A stretch of DNA of 64,000 nucleotides from the NCBI GenBank assembly GCA_015680905.1, contig CM027377.1:59603501-59667500 (forward strand), in the 5' to 3' direction. The position numbers were made by a program, and so were the translations under genes. This document shows, piece after piece, positions 33,395 to 47,220 of this stretch. Within the stretch, counting starts at the first letter, position 1, and each line of letters begins with the position of its first letter. Source of the stretch: Coptis chinensis (lineage: Eukaryota > Streptophyta > Magnoliopsida > Ranunculales > Ranunculaceae). Below the pieces are notes generated by a model. That model searched no databases. It worked only from the letters and a program-made list of their open reading frames with translations, and was not told the DNA's origin.

Positions 33395-34859
33395 TTAAAT
33401 AAAGAGGGTAGAAAAAATACCATGGAAACGCGTGAAATTCGGGAACATCTCCAAAGCAAGGTTAGAACATACTAATATAGGGAAAATAAAAATACTGACG
33501 CAACTCTATAAGAGTTCCACTCATTATGGGGTTAACATAATTAAATTGCTTGGGACATAAGCAGACAATAACAAAACTAAAAACTTACCTTATCTCCCGC
33601 TTAAGCATCCTCCTCCTCATTAAAGAGATGAGGTTCCTTCGCATCCTGCCAGTCCATTATAACTTGCCAAGCTTGCCGCCATTTATCATCTACTAATGCT
33701 AACCTCGTAAGTGTTATTATGTCCGATGGGATGTAACGGGCGACCAAATGAGGTCGCACCGCCATCCCGCCAAGTCATTATTTGCAATGAGTTTTAACCA
33801 CCCAATTGGTGGGTCTCATGACTTCAACCCTTTTCCAATCTGCGGAATTGTGCACGTAATACGTAAACAACTACGATGATGCGGTTTTACCAAAACAGGC
33901 ATAAGAAGATACTTACGCCTCATGCTTTGGGCTCTCTTTAAGACTAGCGATTAAAACTCGAGGAATGTCATATCGGGCGACGCCCCTCGCCTAAAGCGAG
34001 GAAAATGTCACCAACAAGATCTTTGTTTGCGAGAAATGAACCGCCATTCCCCAAAATATTCATCGGGATGAATAACATGGTGGTGCCTACGTTTAGGGAA
34101 AGGCTATCAAGGGCAATGCTATATCGCCCCTGGTCCATTACTTGAAATACCCCTCCCCTATAATACTCATGGAAATATGTATAATCATAAAGGTATGCAT
34201 TATCGGTCATATATGCCCATGTGTGAACAGGATCCGGTATTGGTAATCCTGAAACTAAAGCGATCACATTTTTATTGAATTCTAGTGTCGTGTCATCGAC
34301 TACGATGGAGAATTCTTGTTCTCCAACCTGATTAAAATAGAATTTAACGTGGTCATAGAAATAAGCAGTAAGCTGTGGTGAATATGAATCGTCATCACTT
34401 ACCAGTAGATGACGCCATCCTAATCAAGTAGATCCCGTGGTCGGAACCAATGTCCATAGGTCTCGGTTCCCAACACGTCTTCGAAAGACTGTTTAGGTAT
34501 GACTATAGGAGATGTCATCTCAACGACTCTTTGAACAGTTCCAAAAATCCTAGAATGATCCTCAGAAAATTGGAATTTCCGTGTTCACAGATGGATGGCG
34601 GCTGGTGCGCTTCGCTTTGAAGCGTCGCCGCTTCGTGGTTTTGAATTACAGTGTTTGGGCCGAAGTCGCGCCAAGGAGGGCGCTGGTCAAAACGCTCGAA
34701 AGTAAACTTTTTGAAAGTGTACAGTGGTGCGCTTACTACGCGCAGCGCTTTGTAAGGCTTGAAACGTAAGTTTAGAGGAAAAAGAAGGAAAAGCTTGGAG
34801 TGAAAGGTGAGGGATGATAGTGGGGTGTAGTGTGGTTTGTTAGTGTAGAATGAAGGGAG

Positions 34860-34869
34860 TTTAAATAGG
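34860..34869 (-). promoter_or_regulatory. Internal TATA-like box (element 3)
   Basis: On the minus strand CCTATTTAAA, followed by CTCCCTTCATTCTACACTAA and a pyrimidine-rich leader. It aligns with the TATA module of element 1 at 13918. Confidence 0.45.
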
Positions 34870-37600
34870 TTCTGAGCTTCCAAAATGAATCGGCAAGTTG
34901 CCAAATTGTTTTAAGGCAATTTCCGGAAATAGAAAAATTCCAAACCCGAAAACGGAAACAAACCATCTTCTTGATTTTCTAAAAATCCTGGTATCTTTTA
35001 TATTGGATTTAGAATAGTAATTTCTAAACTCTCCTAGATTTCATGCTACCACCACACATAATCATAGATATGCCGATATCGGCCAAATTCTCAATCTTTC
35101 CTCCAAGACAACTTTACAGCAGATGATCATATAACGAATTATGCTCGGTATAAATATTACCACCCCCAAACAAGTCGGGAAGGTGGGATTAATGATAAAA
35201 CAAGCCAAACTCGGAAAATAACCAATTATATTAAAACTAAAATTTAAATCCAAACAACATAAAACAAACACATTAATATCTAAATTTAACAACTGAATTA
35301 AAATTCAACTAATAAAACCATGAAATAATAAATAACACAAACCGATGGTGAACACCTAGTTATGTGGATGAAGATGGACCCCGAGATGGAGATTGGTCTG
35401 GGATGGAGAATGGCTTTGAGCCATCCTGTCCTTCGGCGACGACGCCATGCCTCTCGACTCGGGCTGAAACAGAATCCTTCCACGGGTGGCATGCGTCGAG
35501 CATCTCTATTCGAACAAGCGCCCAGGCTTCCATCTCAATCCCGAAAATCGCGATACGGGCTTGGTGATGTCCGGTGGATAGTCTCCATGTTAGACAAGAT
35601 ATTGTCCCGAACCCTTTCGAAAGCATTTCAAGTCTCGCCCTCAAGGTTCGCTTTGTTTATTTCGAACTACAACTGCCTATCTCGATATCTTCACAAATAC
35701 CATAAACGCTAACGCAAAGTTAGCTTTTGCAACACTTGCACGCGATTCTAAATTAGAACTACAACTATCTAATGCATCGTCATCCAGACATGTTATATCC
35801 TCCCTTTCATCCTCCGACTCAACCACCTTTTCTTCGACAACGGCCAAGTCTCTTGGATGCAATCCATATAGATACTTGCATTAGAATGCAATTTGATCTT
35901 AATAGGAGCAGATTTTGGCGACAGCTAAAAGGAGAGCATGATCTTAGTGATCAATACGGGAAGAGGCCAAGCTCTTTTCCCACTCTTCTAATCACATTAA
36001 AAATTAAATCGAGGATGCAGAAATTATACTTATTCGCTTGCAAAATCCGAGAACGCGCGCATTATTGCGCATCGATATCGCCGACTTTGTCTTTCCCCGA
36101 ACGTTTCCTACCAATCCATCGAGCTACAGCCGGTTGATTGGTTCTCGTGGTTGATTCACGGACGAATGAGATTTCGATTGTATTCACCCTCCACGACAAG
36201 ATCTTTCATCAAAGCAGAACTCCAAAGATAATCGATTCCCCGAATGGTCGCTTTCTAGGTTGCTTTCAGCATAATTTCTAACAGCTCACCAACAACCGCC
36301 CTCGTTAGTTCCCTCCTCGCTCCTCGCTACCTTAATGAAAATCTTATCCCTCCAATTCTCACTTCTTATAAAACCGTTCTACCAAATCATAGTGATAGAA
36401 CTCCTCGGTTGAGTACCACAGTCCGCTCCAATCCCTCCTAATCATCTCTCCGTCAAAATGGCGCGAAGTCGTCGGCAGAAAAACGCGTTCGCAAAATTCT
36501 TCGTCAGAAAGCACCATTGAAGTTTTTTGAAACAACCAATGGTTTGTAGACGTGGGGAGGCGAAGTTTGATGTAAAACAACCAAAGACACGGTGGTGGCG
36601 ATGGTGGGTACGGCGGGTGGTTGAAGCTTGAAATGGTGGCTGTTTTCGAGTTTTAAAATTGTGGGTTGGTGGTGGTAATGGTTTGGAGAAGATTTCAGGT
36701 TTGATTAAAATGGTTGGCGTGGGTGTAGTTAGGTTTTCCTTTTTTTTTTTTTTTTTTTTTTTTTTTGGTGTTTAAGGTTGAAATTTTGTTAATGGCGGTG
36801 GTGGGTTGTTAGCCAATATTGTTCGTGGAAACAGAGGGCGCAGCGCCGCCGTGCTGCTGGTTTGGGCCCCAAGCCCAATTTGAATTCGAAATTTTCCGAT
36901 TTTTCGCGCTAATTTCAAATTCAATTTGCCGCTTCAGCATCGGTCCGATTTTGGCTTAATGAGTTATGGAAATGATCAGAGAGAATTTCCAATCCAATGA
37001 TCCATAAAACACTCAATTCCAACTATGGGTGACGTATAAGAAGGTGGAAAAATGCCTCGGCGCGGTGTGACGTAAGTTATGCTAATGAAGGAAATCTAAG
37101 TTTTAGATAACGCCAACCCAAAGGAACTACAAGTAATGGGCCTAAGCAACACAAATGGAAAGTTCGAAAGCAATCCGGATGGAAAGATCGACTACCTCAC
37201 CCCAAACAAATTTCTAAACACAAAATTTGTTATAACGCGGGTCGCTTTAAAGTTAGATTCCCAAGACTTGTTGGATTGCTATTTCTACGATTTAGAATTT
37301 TTTTATTTTTTATTAGTTTATTATAAGAAAAACGAAAAACAATAAATACATAATTCACCCCATGAGGAACATGACTCAAAACCGAGAAAACATGCAAAAG
37401 TGGAAAACGGAATTATGTTAACCGTGGACTTAGGATCCGTACTTACAGCCACACACTCCATATGGAGGGCCCGTTACCTGAATGGTGCACTTACCACTAT
37501 ATGGAAGTGAAAGGAAGTACACCAAATGACAAAGGTCAATCCTCATAGACGTGGTCCCGTAAAAGGACTTCCTCTACATCGTGGGGACGTGAGTTCGTGA

Positions 37601-38760
37601 AAATGTTTTAACCGCTGACCATTAACTTGAAAGGTACCGTTGTCCGTGGGATTTACCAAGGTGATTGCCCCATAAGGGGTGACTTCAAGAACTTAAAAAG
37701 GACCGCACTAACGGGTTTTAGTTTCCCTTGGAAAATATGTAGACGGAGTTGTAAAGCAAGACCTTTTGACCGACCAAAACTCTTTTGCGCAAGATTTGCT
37801 TATCATGAACACGCTTCATGTTAGCTTTATAATCCTTCGCGAGATCGTAAGAATCGCTACGGATTTCTTCAAGCTCATTCAATTGCAACTCGCTTGACAC
37901 CCGCCTCATCAATATTGAAGTTAAGGCTTTTATAGCCCACGAGCACGGTGCTCTAATTCAATCCGCAAATGACATGGTTTCCCAAATACAAGTCTAAAGG
38001 GAGACATACCTATATGAGTTTTGAAAGCAGTTCTATACGCCATAAGGCATCCGATAGACGCTTCGACTAGTCTTTTCCTATCAGGGTTTACAGTTGTTTC
38101 TAAAATCTTTTGATTTCCTATTAGAAACTTCTACTTGTCCGCTAGTTTGTGGATGATAAGGAGTTGCTACTTTGTGTGTAACTCCATACTTTTTCACTAG
38201 GGATGCAACAACTGTTGTAAAATGTGTTCCACCATCACTAATGATGGCTTTAGGAATGCCAAACCGACAGAAAATATATTCTTTAATAAAAATACAACGG
38301 TCTTATGGTCATTGCTACGGCAAGCTAGTGGCCTCTATCCATTTAGACACGAGTCCAATTTAACAACTAGAATATAAATGAAACCGTGGGGAAATGGAAG
38401 GAAGGGACCCATGAAATCAATGCCCCAAACATAAAAAAAAATTTCTACTATCAAGATTGGATTTAATGGCATCATATTACGCTGCGGATTCTCCCAAGTT
38501 GTTGGCAACGAATACACGTCTTGCAATGCACTTGGGCATCCTTAAAAAGGGTAGGCCAATAAAATCCACATTGAAGAACTTTAGCGGCTATTTTCATCCC
38601 ACTAAAATGGCCACCACACTCTTTGTCATGGCAGAACGATAGAACTTCATTATATTCCCACCGGGAATACAACGATCTAATAACTGATCCGCACAATACT
38701 TAAAAAGGTAGGGCTCATCCCAAAGAGTATATCTTAAACTCGCCAAGAACTTCTTACGCT
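37601..38760 (-). CDS. Element 3 integrase region (fossil)
   Basis: Minus-strand blocks: [40 protein letters not shown] (zinc-binding end and linker), [10 protein letters not shown] (core) and a C-terminal part [20 protein letters not shown]. Broken. Confidence 0.83.
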
Positions 38761-40290
38761 CATTTCTTTGACCAATTATAAGGCATAACATCAGCCGCTA
38801 AATAATTTACAAATGTCGATACCATGGTGCTAAAAAATAGCATACGATGCTCATCGTGAAAAAGAGTCCGTATGGACTCGTAATCACTATTATCGCCGTT
38901 TGTAAGTCTAGATAAGTGGTCGGCAACCACGCTTTTGACCCCTCTTTTGTCCTTTTTATTTCTAATGTGAACTCTTGCAGGAGAAGGATCCATCGATTAA
39001 TCTCTATTTAGCATCCTTCTTTGCAAGAAGGTACTTAAGTGGCTACATGGTCCGTAAACACAAGTTTTAGAACCAACCAAATAAGGACTAAACTTATCTA
39101 AAGCATAAATGATGGCTAAGAATTCTTTTTTCGGTAGTTGAATAATTCCGTTGAGCATCGCTTTTAAGGTTTTACTAGCATAATAAATAACAGTGGACTT
39201 ATTATCTAGTTTTTGTCCCAAGATCGCACTAACCGTGATAGTCACTAGCATCACACATGAGTTCGAAGGTTTAGACCAATCGGGAGGTCAGATAATTGGT
39301 GCAGAGGTTAGGCGGCTTTTAAAGTTTCAAAAGCCCGCTTTACAGTTAAAATTAAAATCAAAGATTGCATATTTTAAAAGCAGATTAGTTAAAGGCCTAG
39401 CTATTTTTCGAGAAATCTTTAATAAATTGCCTATAAAACCCCGCATGGCCTAGAAAGGCTCTAATATCACGGACAACCGTGGTTTAGGTAGAGTCGCTTA
39501 TCTTATCTAGTTTGGCCTTGTCTACTTCGATGTCATCACTAGATACAATGTGACCTAGTACTATGCCCATTTTCACCATGAAATGACACTTTTTCCAGCT
39601 TTAAAAACAAGGCTCTTTTCTTCACCGTGTCAAAACCTTAGACAAGTTAGACAAACAAATTGCGGAAGGAATCTCCATAGATAAAAAAATCATCCATGAA
39701 AACTTTCATAAAAGCTTCTACCATGTCACTAAATATATGAAGCATACAATCACGGAAGGTACCAGAGCATTACAAAGGCCAAAAGGCATTCATTTATAGG
39801 CATACGCTCCAAAGGGACATGTGAAGGTAGTCTTTTTTGGTCATCAATATCAATAATAATCTGAAAATAGCCCGAGTAGCCATCCGTAAAACAATAAAAG
39901 CATGACCACCAAATGCTCGAAAGCATTTGATCTATAAAAGGTAATGGAAAGTGATCCTTCCTTGTCATAGCATTTAAACGCCTCAGAATCAATACAGATT
40001 CTCCATTTCATAGACCTCAGGTGACAACATAGTCACCCTTTCCGCTACGCACTCATGGTAACTCCCGATTTCTTTAGGAACTACATGAATGGGGCTTACC
40101 CATTCGCCATCGAGATTGGGTATATGATACCCGCGATCGAAAGTAATCATAAGACTTCTTCCCTAACCACCTCTTTCATGGCGTGGTTCAAGCGACGCCG
40201 AGGTTCAAGCGAGAAGTCTTCGCATTATCCTCCAAATGGATACGATGAGTGCAAACATTAGGGTCAATTCCATTAATGTCGGCTAGGGAC
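38761..40290 (-). CDS. Element 3 RT and RNase H region (fossil)
   Basis: RT blocks [14 protein letters not shown] and DGYSGYFQIIIDIDDQKR near 39750-39992, and RNase H blocks KKEFLAIIYALDKFSPYLVG near 38997-39254. Order on the minus strand is RT then RNase H then integrase, as in Ty3 elements. Broken. Confidence 0.86.
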
Positions 40291-43100
40291 CAACCAATCG
40301 CAGACCGATGTTCCCTAATCACCCGGATTAAACGTGTCTTTTCATTCTTAGATAACAGAGAAGATATAATTACCGGATGACTACCATCCGGATCAAGTTG
40401 AATATATTTTAACTCCGGGGAAGAGGTTTAAGCACTCGGGTGGAAGGAAAATCAATAGATGTTTCGTCGGGGTCCTTATTTTGCATAATGAATACTTGCT
40501 TAGGTAGCAAGTCTTCATACTCAAGATATGGAGCAAACCGGCGGTCTACAATTGGTGTGGACTCAAGGATGGTGTTGACTTCCTCTAAGTAGGAGTCATT
40601 TACAAAATTTGAAGTTCCCAAAGAAAGGAATTTGTACATATTATTGTTTTCGAAACATGTTGTTAAAATAATCTTGAGCTAAGCTCTCGATCATGCTAAC
40701 CTCCCCATCTATAGACTAATATGGTAATCGTTTTCATCATTTTAAAACATTTACCTCAACAAGAAGATGGCCAAAAGATAAGGACATCTTACCATCGCGC
40801 AATTTATAAGCCGGTTAGCTGCAAGCCAAAAAGGGGCTTCTAAGATGATCGGTACAGAGTCGTTAGCTTAATTTCTCAGATCGAGGATAACAAAATCAGC
40901 AGATAGTAGAAACTCAATGATAACAAGCACATTTTTCTACTACACCCTTAGGATACTTAATTGACTGGTCCGCTTAATTGCAACGCTATTTTTGTTGGTT
41001 GCATTTCCTCGTAGACCAATTTGTTTATACAAATAATACGGGAGTAAGTTAACACTCGCCCCGTGTCTAATAAAGCGGCCGTCGTGGTGGGAATTTCCTA
41101 AGGTGCATTTTATTGTAGGATGACCTGTGGTCCTTGTACTTAACAATTCCATTATTTTCGATAAAGTCAGAACCGCTCAGCTTAGAAAGGCGCCTTTAGG
41201 TATGTTTGTCTTACGCCTTAGTAGTGCACAACTCCTTAAGAAACTTAGCTGGATTAGGTAGCTTTTTAATAGCTTCGGAGAAAAGGAAGGTTTATCGTTA
41301 GATTTTGAAAACGCTCCTAATCTCCTCAAAGTTTGTATCCCCGGTTAGCATGGCTAATTTCTAAGGGAACGGTGGTTTCGCTTCTATATTTAGCCGATGG
41401 GCTCGAATTTGATGTGTGACCTTGGCTTTATGTTTCTTAGTTTGTTGTTTAACCGGTACCTCTACAATTGGTAGGTTATTCAGTTCCTATTTCGTATCTA
41501 GTTCGATATCCGTGTAGGAGTATCATGGGGTAACTATAGGCATTGTTATTTTGTTATCAACCACTCTTCCGAGCGGAGAGTGGTGATGGCATTAAGGTCA
41601 CCTACGCATTGTAGTTTCCGTGACTAGTATTACCGCTTACCTCAAAGGTCGTGGTTTGCCGCTTTAGGGTTTGTTATTGCTCATTCCCGAAACACGCCTT
41701 TTGGTTCAGGGTTTTTCTCTTGGGCTAATTGTTGTATGCCCCGATTTATGGATTGTAAGATCCGTTGGTTTGATTGAGTCATTGTTTGGAAGAGTTGTTG
41801 GGTAACCTCAGATAAAGGCATCGATACGATCCGGTTGTGTAGGTGTAGTAGTCGCTGTGTGGTGCGACCGAACTATCTCACGCTGATTATTTATGGGCTG
41901 GTCATGGATAGTTACTATTGTTAACCGAACGATACCTCTATTGGTATTATAACTATTATAATTACCTTGACCTTGTGCTAGACCTTGTCGGTTGGCGCTT
42001 TGGTTGTTATAATTATTATAATTTCCCCGACCTTGTCCTTGTCTTTGCCTAGGTGGAGCTTGGTTATAGTTGTTTGTTTTGCCTAACATTTTGGTTATTA
42101 AAACCCCGAGGTGTAACTTGTTGATTGTTTCGCCAACTAAAGTCGATGTTGTCTCCATGGGGCATTAGGAATAGATAGCTATTAATGGAGCAAACATTAT
42201 CTTGCTCTAATTGTTGTTGTTCATAGGCTTAGAGGACAATAGAGTCGTGGTGCTCGTGACTCAAACAGAAATTACATGGGTTGGAGTTTACATTCATGAC
42301 GGGATAGACTTTGTTGAACGTAAATAGCCTCAACCTTTTTAGTTAGAGATTCGATTAAATTTTTAAGTTCGATCGGGTTTCATCTCAAACATACCGGGCG
42401 GCCTTAATCGTTGAAGAAGAACTAGCAGAAATGGGGATATCATCACTACCCCCAATTGTTATCAAGGCTTAGTTTGCTCTTCTAAAAATTTGTAAGCCTC
42501 CCGAGACTCCTTTACTTAGAAAAACTACCCCCATTCATTATGTCAAGGACTTCTTTATGGTGATGTTGAAGTCCTTTGAAAAGGCAACTAACTAACGGTC
42601 TTTGCTAGGTTATGGTGTGGACACTCTATAAGCAGATCGGTGAAACGATTCCAAGCCTCGTAAAATGATTCATGAAGATTTCGTCTGAAAAATGAATCTT
42701 GGAAAGCATCTCATCCATCTTTAGGGGGTGGGTAAAATGTTCCATAAACAAACAACAAGTTTAGCCCACGAAGTCCACGTAATTAGGGCTTGGGCGTTAA
42801 CCAAGACGCCTTTATCGGGCTAAGGTGAAAGGGAATACCCTTAGTTTAATTTGTTCCGCACCAACCGTAGGATGATGGAATGTTGTAAGGACTTGTTCAA
42901 TCCCACGCGATAGCCGATAAGGTTTTTCATGGTCTAAACCATGAAAACGGGTAACAAATTAAAATATTTGGGGATTCGAAATCCCCTAATCGGGTCCGCT
43001 AGAACGATGCAAGATTTAGGGCTATCGCCAAGGCTTTGTAAAAGTCTAAGAGAGGAGTCTCTTTCTTCAGCCATTATGTCGCGTGGTTGGTGGGATAGTA
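40291..43100 (-). CDS. Element 3 gag and protease region (fossil)
   Basis: Gag begins near 43080 (MAEERDSSL) and runs left. A Gln/Asn/Tyr-rich stretch (about 41850-42110, with repeated NYN, QGQGNYN) marks the gag C-terminal part. Protease blocks (NLLPYYLYKQIGL and the complement of LINCRDG-type sequence) lie at about 40760-41150. Broken in many places. Confidence 0.75.
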
Positions 43101-43695
43101 GCTAGAGGTGTAGTGATTGGTATACTCGATAGATTTGTTTGTCGACGCTGACGGTTAATTACGCTCGTGTTTTTCTCCCACTGCACCTTTAATCTCATGC
43201 AAGTCTAAGTTTAAACACTACAACACTCCAAACAATCTTGATATATTAGTATAAACCTTTAACCGAGATGCGAGGTATGGAAGAAAGGAATACCCGATAG
43301 CCCCTTGCTTCGCTTTATGAATAGCGCCTTGTTTACGCTGTTCAGTGTAAATAACAAGTTAGAACACTGAAAAACTTAAAAAATCGGGTTCAAAACAAAC
43401 CTGTAGAAACCGAAAAAATTTAGCTTAGGGCGGTGGCCGCTTTAGGGCGCTGTCGCCCTCGTAACTTCAAGTTACAGTGTTTTAGGGTATGGTCGCTCGG
43501 GCCAAGGTTCCAGCGCATGCTTAGGTGCGCCCGCCTGGCGGTGGTCAGGCCCCGTAATTTGTCGCGAACTTTTCAACGCCAAAACGAACAACCACGATGA
43601 ATCAAACAAGGTGGGTGGGTTTAATGGGACTTAAAATTACTAATTATACTATGAAAACAATGCTAAAGTGAAACTAAGATGGCAGCGACGCCATT
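43101..43695 (-). other. Element 3 leader and PBS
   Basis: The PBS reads TGGCGTCGCTGCC on the minus strand (43681-43693), two bases from the LTR. The leader has a GC-rich patch (43430-43570) like that of element 1. Confidence 0.75.
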
Positions 43696-45174
43696 TGATA
43701 AATGATAAAAGGTAGTTTACCTACTAAATGAACGATGAACTCAAAACGCACGTAAACTAAAACTTATATTTTATTTATCTATATTTATCAAGTTTTCTAC
43801 TCTCAATTCTATCAAAATAGAGTGGAGTAACAAATTGCTCCACTCCTAGTTCTCTAGCATGGAATGATTTCATAGTTAACTAATCGGGTCTTAAGTCTAA
43901 TGAGAGGTTTACGAGGGAATTCTATACTACGAGGTGAATGAAATTAACAAGTTACTTAATAACTAAATGATATTGAATACCTAATGTGAATCTAGATAAA
44001 GAATTAGAGGGGAATTTATTCCACCTCGATTCCAACTTAATCACCTAGCATAGACTATTGTAATCCAATCCTTACGCTTTATCGTGAAGAATTGCTCGCT
44101 CAAATCCCTAATTAACATGGCATTTCTACCAATTATAACTAGCATGTGAGGTCGCTTTACCCATTCTCATGGCTAAAACACCTACATTCTAGAATGGAAT
44201 AGACTCTACAACGATTCTACACTTATACAACTAAGTTTTCATCAAGGCTTCATCAACCCTCTAATGGAGGTTTAGCCTTGATTCATCAACCCATCATTTC
44301 CCATATTATTATAACTAAACATCATATCAAAATTTAACTTGACTAATTTAACTAACAATACTTCAATCTAATTTAACAAACTCGTAAAATGATAATCAAC
44401 AAGAATTAAAACTAGATCTATAATTTGAAATGACAAAATCGAAATTTAACAAATAGCTATTTTATTTATCAAACTAATTAAGAACAATGATTCTAAGAGT
44501 TTAATCTAAAACAAGAATTGAATTTAAACTAAACTTAATTTAATTAATGAAACTAGATCTAGAATTATCTATTGTTTTAGGTCTAACTAGCTACCATTAA
44601 CAAAGAGCTAAGCTTTGGTTTTATATGTTCAGATCCAAAAATCGTGCATGGGCTTGATCCATGTTTGGGGCCGTAGAATTAGGCCCAAAACCCAATTCTT
44701 TTCAAATTTAAAAAGGCCTCTTTCAACCGTAGTTGGCTTCAGCAGACTTTTCATTTACTTTCTGCTCCTCTGATTAGGGTCAAGGCTTCGACCATTGGAA
44801 AGCTTTTCTCCGAGACGGTCGCTTTGAGCTAAGGTATTCCCAATTCTGAGGTCCGAGTCCAAAGATACGGCCTCTGGAAGTTCCGCTAATTTTGAGTGTC
44901 AAGTCATCAGGCTCGACTTTGACTTTTCAGCTTTGACCGGCTTTAGAAAGGCTTTGTCTTCTTGAATCTTGGCCTTTAATCACGTAACTCCTTAGCAACC
45001 AACCATTGCTCCTTTATCTCATCAAAGTGGCATATTTCTGCACATAATTGACTTTGAAGCCCTAAACGATAAAAACACGAATAAGTATTAACTCTTTAAT
45101 TATTACTCACATAATCGGCTCCAAGAGTATGATCAAGCATATGTGGTTAAAACTACAGTTTTGGGATCTTATCA
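43696..45174 (-). repeat. Element 3 5' LTR (family A)
   Basis: 1,479 bp; on + begins TGATAAATGATAAAAGG and ends GGGATCTTATCA, followed by the GCCCA duplication at 45175-45179. Confidence 0.93.
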
Positions 45175-47189
45175 GCCCACACTAAAACCAAGTCTTGACG
45201 ACCCCTCACATCTCCCACCAAGTTTTCCTTCCGCCGTAACATCCCAATTCTTCCCTCATCAAGAATCAATAGCCATCCTCTCTAAGACCAAAGAATGGCC
45301 GGAAACAGCGGATTTGTGTGGAATTTTTTGAAATTTGTTTGAAAACGGAATGTTTGCTCCATTCTTTGATCACCTAAATTCACTCTAGAGGATGGGAGAG
45401 TTTGTTATATGCCAATGGAGGGCTTTATTCCAAGGATTTGGTGATGAAATTCTACTTACAACGGGAGCTTTAATGGCACTTATTTGGGTCACCGGCCAGG
45501 GTGTGCGCCACTTAAGTCACACCTATGTTACTTCCTCCTCGATCACGTGGGCATTCCTCCTGGTCGACATCACGCATCGACTTCAAGAAGAGCAGTCTGC
45601 GGTACCTAATGCACTTACGACCCAATGCTCGACACGCTTTAATCGGGGAGAGTACAACATCGACGGAAATCCGCAGACGCCGCTCAAGGCGATTTTAACC
45701 AATTGGCTGTGGACTTAATGGCTGGGACTCAACGCCATTGGCACCTCAAGCCTTCAGACATCAACAAACCTTTCCTCCACCTTCTCTCGATCCTCCAGAG
45801 CCGAAAGGGTAACTTTCGTGATCGCTATCTTTCTTTTGATATTATCACACATGCTACTCTTTAGGTCACCCTATTGTCGCTCTAGTAACGCAAGTTATGA
45901 TTAACTGGTTTTCTCGGTCCGCCACCCCACTACTCCCTATACCACAATATGAGAATATGCTTGTCTTCAAGAAATGCATACAGACCTTTGGGAACCCACA
46001 AAGACCTAGTGGCTGCCGAAAGCACGCTTAGCCGATGATCCTCTCACCCACCCTACTTTGATGAGATTGCCATGAGTAAGATCACCCACCCCATAGAGGC
46101 CTTTACGTGCTGTGAACAAAGTGGTCCGAGAGACATGTACACTCACTAGGTATCGATGAGATTTACTTGGGCGAAAGTTAAGGACATATATGACCACTCG
46201 CCACGATTTCGATGACAGATAATGATGGGCGTAATTCCAGCCAGAAATGAGAGCTCCAAGGATCGTGATTTCAGATTAATATGCTTACTCGCCGTAACCG
46301 CCTAAATAATGTTCATGGCGAGCCAAAGATCGGCTTTGAGGCCTGTGTGATGGACACTCTTGGTGATATCCAGAGCGCTTAGCCTCCACGGAGCTCAGAC
46401 GCAGACGACGTCAAGTAGACTCCCTCGGTTCTTCTTTTCGTTCTCGAGGATTCGCTACAAGACCGAGGATCATCAAGAGCTAGATTTTTTCCCGGGCCTT
46501 GTATAATATTTATATCGATACTTTATTTACGGTTTGCATTTTTCCAGCCTTTTAATAGTAGATGGTTCCTAAACATTTCTATTTTGATATATTAGCTATA
46601 TCTAATATTATAGTATATAGGTAGGAACATATATTGGTAATAATAAATTATATACATATATATAAATATATATTTTAAATGTCATACTTAAACAACAAAT
46701 TTTAACGTAAACTAACGCTTTATAAAACGCTCAGAAACCGATATAATGAAAACGATCAAAAACGGTAAAAAACGGTCATGAACCACATCTAAAAACGGCC
46801 GAAACGGTCATGAACCACATCTAAAAACGTCGAAAACGCAATTTTCTTTCTATAAATAAGTTCAACTCTTCCTCTATATTCACTCATTTCATATTCTTCC
46901 CTCTACACTTTATTCTAAAAAATGTTTTTAGATCACTCCAAGCTCAAGATTCATGGATGCACTAGAAAAGTTTGAGCAAATGCCAGATTGAATATGCTAC
47001 TCAAGTCTTCATGCCTCGGTTGTTTTATTATAGTCATGTTGTTAATGTGGCATATAGTTTTATCTAATATTTAGGTTTGTATTTAAGTCATCGTGATCAT
47101 TATGTTGTGTTTCCATACCGCTGTAATGCTCTACATTGTATTGTGATCAGATATCTACATTTTCCTTGTCCTTCTACTCTACGCTTTTC

Positions 47190-47220
<31 letters not shown>

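Larger units (their letters stand above)
31922..37600 (-). other. Element 3 long 3' non-coding region
   Basis: About 5.7 kb between integrase and LTR, the longest part without recognised domains. It holds a T-rich tract (32540-32790), a second polypurine-plus-palindrome module (33350-33394), minus-strand ORFs of unknown function (33968-34267, 34515-34904, 36359-36580), a TATA-leader module (about 34600-34900), a further polypurine-like tract (35159-35172), and a 26-bp T run (36741-36766). Athila elements often carry a third, env-like ORF here; I cannot support that from the motifs. Confidence 0.6.
30293..45174 (-). mobile_element. Element 3: Athila-lineage element, two LTRs and target duplication
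   Basis: 14,882 bp on the minus strand: 5' LTR 43696-45174, PBS 43681-43693, gag, protease, RT, RNase H, integrase (to about 37700), a long 3' region, 3' LTR 30293-31765. The 5-bp duplication GCCCA is at 30288-30292 and 45175-45179. LTRs are nearly identical in the AT-rich half and more different in the outer third, roughly 5% overall by eye. At a commonly used plant rate that suggests a few million years, the youngest large insertion here. The structure is complete end to end, but the coding part has many breaks (well over ten). Confidence 0.94.

Noticed and set aside
33968-34267. Minus-strand ORF of element 3 as a host gene piece
   Set aside because: It lies inside the element between conserved 3' modules, and no host family is recognised.
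45392-45718. Possible env-like third ORF of element 4
   Set aside because: Position is right for Athila, but I see no signal peptide, membrane anchor or shared motif with another element in the window; left as part of the 3' region.
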